Shown piece by piece: positions 60,326 through 64,000 of a stretch of 64,000 nt of DNA. The stretch comes from Spirochaetota bacterium (GTDB lineage Bacteria > Spirochaetota > Spirochaetia > Treponematales > Rectinemataceae). A program made the translations under genes and the position numbers. The notes under the pieces were generated by a model. The model was not told where the DNA came from. It worked only from the letters and a program-made list of their open reading frames with translations, and did not search any database. The stretch covers positions 1 to 64,000 of the forward strand of contig JAPLSO010000019.1 of NCBI GenBank assembly GCA_026398595.1, in the 5' to 3' direction. The first letter of the stretch is position 1. Each line of letters starts with the position of its first letter.

Positions 60326-61096
60326 TCAATCGCGACTCGAGATCGCCGCTTCCTCCCACAGTTCTTTGCATCGCTTCAAGCTTTCGCCGTCCGCTGATCC
60401 GGAAAGCGCTATCGTGCCGTGGTAAGCGATTATTTTGAGGGAAGCGAAGAATGGGAGATGATCGAAGCCAGCGTCGGCCAGACCGCGCGGCTTCTCTACC
60501 TGCGCATGGATAATACGCTCTCCATATTGGATAAATTCCTCGTCCTGGATGCCGATTTCCACGACGTCAGCCGAGCTCAGCGCGATCGCGAGGTTCGGTT
60601 TGCCTATTGAGTCGATGGTTCCCGCCACTTCGGAAAGTGAGTTCAAAAAATTCGTTCGACGCGGACCGAGAGGCTCAAGGCACACCGTAATTCCATGCTG
60701 TTCCGCGACATCACAGAACATGAACAGGAATTGATTGAAATGCTCTTTCAGGATTGAAGTCTCGCCTTCGATGGGAAGGATGCGGGCGTTGCCATCGCCC
60801 CACACGAGAGTCTTGCATCCCAGCATCGACGCGCGCGCAAGAGCTTGCCTGAGGTATTCCGTCCATGAGTAGATGTTGAAGCCGCGCTCGGTCACTCTTA
60901 CATCGGCCGGAAGGATGGATTCAAAAACCTCACACGAAAGCTCTGCCTCTTCAAGCTTTTCGCGGAAGGCCGCGACGCCGGCTTCGTCGATTTCCATCAG
61001 AGCGCTCAGAGCTGGTTCGACCGCATCGAACCCCTGCGCTTTCGCGTGCCGGATTTCATCCGCCGCGGAAATTCTTTTTGCCCATCCAATGCCCAT
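60326..61096 (-). CDS. Sugar phosphate isomerase/epimerase-like TIM barrel (AP_endonuc_2)
   Basis: 256 aa. EIRHAKAQGFDAVEPALSAL and GCKTLVWGDGNARI are family barrel strands, HGITVCLEPLGPRRTNF holds the first metal Glu. The later metal ligands look altered: DxxH of the next strand is SSADVV, HxH is HAQ, and the last Glu is replaced by Ser (ALSG). It may therefore be non-catalytic or bind no divalent metal. Starts 12 bp after the aroQ-like gene (61109). Related proteins are IolE-, AsbF- and xylose-isomerase-like enzymes. Confidence 0.8.
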   Translation of the reverse strand: MGIGWAKRISAADEIRHAKAQGFDAVEPALSALMEIDEAGVAAFREKLEEAELSCEVFESILPADVRVTERGFNIYSWTEYLRQALARASMLGCKTLVWGDGNARILPIEGETSILKEHFNQFLFMFCDVAEQHGITVCLEPLGPRRTNFLNSLSEVAGTIDSIGKPNLAIALSSADVVEIGIQDEEFIQYGERIIHAQVEKPRGLADAGFDHLPFFASLKIIAYHGTIALSGSADGESLKRCKELWEEAAISSRD

Positions 61097-61108
61097 ATAC
61101 CGCCCCTC

Positions 61109-61546
61109 TCAAATGCCAGCGAGATTCGCGAGGGCTTCCAGCGCCAGCACATAGCTGTTCGCGCCGAATCCCGAAATCGTGCCCACGCAGACATCGGCGA
61201 TCACCGACTTGTGCCTGAATTCTTCCCTTGCATAGACATTGGATATGGTTACTTCGACGCAGGGGACAAGCATGGTCCCTATCGCGCTTCTGAGCGAGTA
61301 ACTGTAATGGGCAAGCGCGCCGGCATTCAGAATGAGCCCGGCATAGACGCCCGGCACCTGTTGCATGCGATCGATGATATCGCCTTCTGAATTGTACTGT
61401 TCGCAGTCGACCTCCGCGCCGAGTTCGGCTGCCTTTTCCTTGAGCCTTGCGTGGATGTCGTCGAGCGAGCTTTCCTTGTAGATCGAGATTTTCCTCATGC
61501 CCAGAAGATTGAGATTGGGGCCCGATATTACCAGGAATTTCTTCAT
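61109..61546 (-). CDS. AroQ-family (type II dehydroquinase-like) protein, altered active site
   Basis: 145 aa, ATG 61546 with GGAGG ahead. GPNLNLLGMRKISIYKESSL, NAGALAHYSYSLRSAIG and EVTISNVYAREEFRHKS follow the type II 3-dehydroquinate dehydratase plan. Tyr of the lid (IYK) and Asn are kept, but the catalytic His of EVHISN is Thr here and the adjacent Gly of YG is Lys. Paralogue of the next gene, 37 bp away. Whether it retains dehydratase activity is doubtful. Confidence 0.85.
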   Translation of the reverse strand: MKKFLVISGPNLNLLGMRKISIYKESSLDDIHARLKEKAAELGAEVDCEQYNSEGDIIDRMQQVPGVYAGLILNAGALAHYSYSLRSAIGTMLVPCVEVTISNVYAREEFRHKSVIADVCVGTISGFGANSYVLALEALANLAGI

Positions 61547-61583
61547 CAGCGCTGCCTCCTTCCGCGATGTGCTGTAGCCGCTC

Positions 61584-62039
61584 TCATTCCCGCTCGGCCT
61601 TTTCAAGGATATCCGCAAGAGCGCGGAGCCCAAGGATATAGCTGTATGAACCGAAGCCGCAGACCTGGCCGGCGCAGACAGGGGCGATATAGGACAGATG
61701 GCGGAATGGTTCGCGCTTGTAAATATTGGAAATATGCACTTCGATCGCCGGCAGCCTGACGGCGCCAAGCGCGTCGCGCAGGGCGACGGAATAGTGGGTA
61801 TAGGCGCCGGCATTGATCACGATGCCCTGAACCTTGCCGGCGCAGGAATGAATATAATCAACGAGAAAACCTTCGACATTCGACTGGTAGAAATCAAGAC
61901 CGATTCCGAGGCGCTCGCCCTCATGCCGGATTTCGTTATTTATCTGTTCAAGGGTTTTACCGCCATAGATGCCGATCTCCCTTCTGCCGAGCATGTTCAG
62001 GTTTGGGCCTTGAATGACTGCTATTTTCCTCGATCCCAT
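61584..62039 (-). CDS. aroQ: Type II 3-dehydroquinate dehydratase
   Basis: 151 aa. GPNLNMLGRREIGIYGGKTL (Arg and Tyr of the lid), INAGAYTHYSVALRDALG (Asn, His) and EVHISNIYKREPFRHLS (Glu, catalytic His, Arg residues) match AroQ. It dehydrates 3-dehydroquinate to 3-dehydroshikimate. In a cluster with a GntR regulator, RraA and FAD dehydrogenases it may be catabolic (quinate/shikimate-like) rather than biosynthetic. Start at 62039 has GAGGTG ahead. Confidence 0.9.
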   Translation of the reverse strand: MGSRKIAVIQGPNLNMLGRREIGIYGGKTLEQINNEIRHEGERLGIGLDFYQSNVEGFLVDYIHSCAGKVQGIVINAGAYTHYSVALRDALGAVRLPAIEVHISNIYKREPFRHLSYIAPVCAGQVCGFGSYSYILGLRALADILEKAERE

Positions 62040-62467
62040 GCGTTGCACCTCGCCGCGATAGAAGGCGTATGCTCATTGTTCTCGGAAAGGAGCATACAAT
62101 CAAGCGTCAAAACATATCAAGGCAATTTTAAAAAGGCTGGACATTGGGTCTCCAATCGTGTGGAAGCGCTTCGCGGAACGCTTGCCTCGGCCGCTGCCCT
62201 CGCCACCCGCATAAAGGACATGGGATTGGCTGGTTCGAGGATCGCGCTTGAAACGCCTTTCCTTGTAAAAATATCGCAGATATATTGCTGATAGATCGGT
62301 ATGCATATTTCTTTTATCGATAAAGAAAAGGCGATAAAAGATGTTTGTATTCTTTCTTGTTGACAATATCGAAAACTGATGCAAGAGTATCCGTAATGTA
62401 CCGGCGATATTTCGGCAGGATGAAGTAAATCGCTGGCAGAAGGCACTAGTATTTAGGTGTAACAATT
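62040..62467. other. Divergent regulatory gap between aroQ and the GntR gene
   Basis: About 430 bp. The left 200 bp are G+C rich with no convincing gene; the right 180 bp are A+T rich. A perfect TTGACA lies at 62360-62365 but its best -10 (GAGTAT, 62385-62390) is weak and spaced 19. No exact GntR-type palindrome was recognised. Promoters for both sides should be here. Confidence 0.5.
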
Positions 62468-63148
62468 ATGCTGGGAAAGAAAAAAGCGAAAGAAAGCGTC
62501 AGCAAGAAACTTCAGGTCTACGAGATCCTGAAGAATAGGATCGTGCAGAACGAGTTGAAACCTCAGGAGTACTTGAATGAGCAGGACCTCTGCGAAGAAT
62601 TCAAAGTCAGCAAGACGCCCGTAAGGGAAGCCCTTCAGCACCTGGAGCGAAAACGCCTTGTGGTCATCGTGCCCAATAAAGGCTGCTTCGTATCGAATAT
62701 CGGCGTTGACCTCATCCGCGAGGTTTTCGAGATCAGGGAGATTTACGAATGCGCGGCCGCGCGGATCGCCGCCAGCCTGGATGATAAAAGCCGGTTTATG
62801 GAAATCCTGGAGAATCATGAATCATTTGATATAACCAGCGAAGAAAAGCTGAGACAGTCCCTCCTGTCCGGCTACCAGATTCACGAAGTCATCGTGAATT
62901 CCGTGGGCAACAGTTTTTTGACGGAGTTCTACGGAACGATCCTCGACCATATCATCCGCATTCGCGTCTATAGCATGGCCCGTTTTGACGCGAAACGTCT
63001 GCACGAGACCTGTGAGGAGCACAAACTGATACTCCATACCATCATTTCCGGCGACGCAGATAAAGCGGAGAAAGCCATGAGGGATCACCTGCAGCGCTCG
63101 CTCATCAGTATTGACCGGATGATGGTCAATAATAGGAAGGGAATATGA
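62468..63148 (+). CDS. GntR-family regulator, FCD type
   Basis: 226 aa. N-terminal winged helix: YEILKNRIVQNELKPQEYLN, KVSKTPVREALQHLERKRLV. C-terminal FCD domain (all helical) with IREVFEIREIYECAAARIAA, the metal/ligand His pattern near IHEVIVNSVGNSFL and CEEHKLILHTIISGDADKA. It senses a carboxylate-type metabolite and controls the cluster. ATGA overlap with the RraA-like gene shows coexpression. Confidence 0.93.
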   Translation: MLGKKKAKESVSKKLQVYEILKNRIVQNELKPQEYLNEQDLCEEFKVSKTPVREALQHLERKRLVVIVPNKGCFVSNIGVDLIREVFEIREIYECAAARIAASLDDKSRFMEILENHESFDITSEEKLRQSLLSGYQIHEVIVNSVGNSFLTEFYGTILDHIIRIRVYSMARFDAKRLHETCEEHKLILHTIISGDADKAEKAMRDHLQRSLISIDRMMVNNRKGI

Positions 63149-63816
63149 TACACGTTTTAAACGCGGTTCAGCGAATAGCACCGTCTGTCCTGGAAGCCTT
63201 CAGATCCCTGGACGTCGCGACGGTGTACGAGGCTTCTGGCAGGAAAGGCTATATCGACAACGCCATCAAACCTGCGGCGTCCGGGAACCGGATCTGCGGG
63301 CCCGCGTTTACCGTGCAGTGCGCGCCTGGCGATAACCTCATGCTCCATAAGGCCTTGCAGCGGGCCCCGGCCGGCTCCGTCATCGTGGCGAGCGTCGGCG
63401 GGGACTACAATTTCGGCTACTGGGGAGGGCTGATGGCAACCGCCGGCATGGCACGGAATCTTGCGGGGCTCGCCATCGACGGCACGATCCGCGACTCCGC
63501 CGAGATCGCCAAAATGGGCTTTCCCGTGTTTTGCCGCGGCTTCTGCATCAGAGGGACGACGAAGGCTACCCTCGGCTTGATCAACTACCCGGTAAATTTC
63601 GGCAATATAACGATATTCCCCGGCGACCTCGTGCTCGGCGACGCTGACGGCATGGTCGTCGTGCGGATCGACGAGTGCGGCGATGTCCTCGAGAAGTCCC
63701 TCAAGCGCGTCGCCTTTGAAGAGGAAAAAGCCGGGCTGCTGAAAAGCGGCGTGAGCAGCGTCGAACTCAATAAACTCGACAAGGTTTTCGAATCGCTCGG
63801 CTTGGCGGAAGAGTGA
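63145..63816 (+). CDS. RraA-family protein (HMG aldolase-like)
   Basis: 223 aa. Fold of the MenG/RraA group. GNRICGPAFTVQCAPGDNLM, ASVGGDYNFGYWGGLMATAG and LAIDGTIRDSAEIAKMGFPVF contain the R...D acid/base residues; PGDLVLGDADGMVVV is the metal-binding end. In catabolic operons such proteins act as 4-hydroxy-4-methyl-2-oxoglutarate or oxaloacetate-type aldolases rather than RNase E regulators. Overlaps the regulator stop by 4 bp. Confidence 0.88.
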   Translation: MIHVLNAVQRIAPSVLEAFRSLDVATVYEASGRKGYIDNAIKPAASGNRICGPAFTVQCAPGDNLMLHKALQRAPAGSVIVASVGGDYNFGYWGGLMATAGMARNLAGLAIDGTIRDSAEIAKMGFPVFCRGFCIRGTTKATLGLINYPVNFGNITIFPGDLVLGDADGMVVVRIDECGDVLEKSLKRVAFEEEKAGLLKSGVSSVELNKLDKVFESLGLAEE

Positions 63817-63823
63817 GAATCCT

Positions 63824-64000
63824 ATGAGAATCGCCGAAAAGCTGCTTCGCGACGCGGCAAAAGAGATTTTGACCGGACTTGGGGAGGAAAGGGATAGCGC
63901 GGAAATCGCGGCCGAGATCCTGGTAAGGTCCGATATGCGCGGCGTAAGCACCCATGGCATCAATCTTCTCAGACAGATTTCCAAACGCACCGCCGCGGGT
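63824..64000 (+). CDS. Ldh-family oxidoreductase (Ldh_2), partial
   Basis: First 59 codons only; the window ends. MRIAEKLLRDAAKEILTGLG followed by VRSDMRGVSTHGINLL matches the N-terminus of malate/L-lactate/ureidoglycolate-type dehydrogenases, with the RGVSTHG motif whose His is catalytic. It would oxidise a 2-hydroxy acid using NAD(P). Seven bases after the RraA-like stop, same operon. Confidence 0.85.
   Translation, partial: MRIAEKLLRDAAKEILTGLGEERDSAEIAAEILVRSDMRGVSTHGINLLRQISKRTAAG

Noticed and set aside
61698-62291. Plus-strand frame across the second aroQ gene and the regulatory gap
   Set aside because: Antisense to a well-conserved aroQ gene; the remainder has no motif.

Overview
The window is bacterial chromosome, mostly high in G+C. 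It is gene dense, with many 4-bp ATGA overlaps, G+C-rich third codon positions and clear AGGAGG ribosome sites. Lipoproteins with a Cys lipobox, a tandem pair of NPAG-type outer-membrane proteins, a bactofilin, and MtaB/TsaC/RsmA-type housekeeping genes fit a member of the Spirochaetota (Treponema/Spirochaeta relatives). That placement is inference from protein flavour only; no rRNA gene is present.

Region 1 (1-9.5 kb, all minus strand) is the most interesting part. It is a sugar ABC-transporter operon: RbsB-like binding protein, a TIM-barrel protein, RbsA-like double ATPase, RbsC-like permease, an NtrC-type sigma-54 activator, and a soluble histidine kinase whose sensor region is an RbsA/MglA-like ABC ATPase domain followed by a PAS-like region. 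A near-perfect sigma-54 promoter (TGGCAC-N5-TTGC) lies upstream of the binding-protein gene, with a perfect 10-bp dyad about 150 bp further upstream. This suggests a transporter controlled by a two-component system that reads out through a transporter-ATPase look-alike.

Region 2 (8.5-38.7 kb) is ordinary chromosome. It holds an amino-acid binding protein; an operon of RNA methyltransferase, RluA, radical SAM, GH5 glycosidase and MFS transporter; a NapH-like ferredoxin membrane protein; a frameshifted aldo/keto reductase; a PfkB kinase; modular lipoproteins, one broken by an in-frame amber codon; TsaC/Sua5; a lytic transglycosylase; a ComEC-like protein with an apparent -1 frameshift just before rsmA; rsmA, bactofilin, TPR protein and mtaB; and a lipoprotein followed by two related outer-membrane proteins.

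Region 3 (38,960-47,251) is an integrated island in the 3' end of a tRNA-Lys(TTT) gene, bounded by an exact 42-bp direct repeat. It carries a tyrosine integrase, a relic of a second integrase, an A+T-rich core (GmrSD/HNH-like nuclease relic, broken IS200-type element, ankyrin gene), a structured non-coding stretch, a DsrE / split-permease / Cys-rich PadR module with a perfect operator dyad, a 55-codon gene plus radC, and a decayed IS3-family element.

Region 4 (47.3-57.4 kb) begins with a fatty-acid locus: plsY, a single-chain FakA-FakB (DhaL-DegV) fusion and a hotdog thioesterase. A lipoprotein follows, then about 1.2 kb of gene relics (GGDEF, HD-GYP, IS3 orfB, TRAP DctM), an MFS transporter, a sirtuin and a NatAB-type ABC exporter.

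Region 5 (57.4-64 kb) is a catabolic cluster. On the minus strand are a GlpB-like FAD protein with a fused DUF1667-like tail, a GlpA-like FAD/[2Fe-2S] oxidoreductase, a sugar-isomerase-like TIM barrel and two tandem AroQ paralogues, one missing the catalytic His. Divergent on the plus strand are a GntR/FCD regulator, an RraA-family protein and the start of an Ldh-type dehydrogenase, cut by the window edge.
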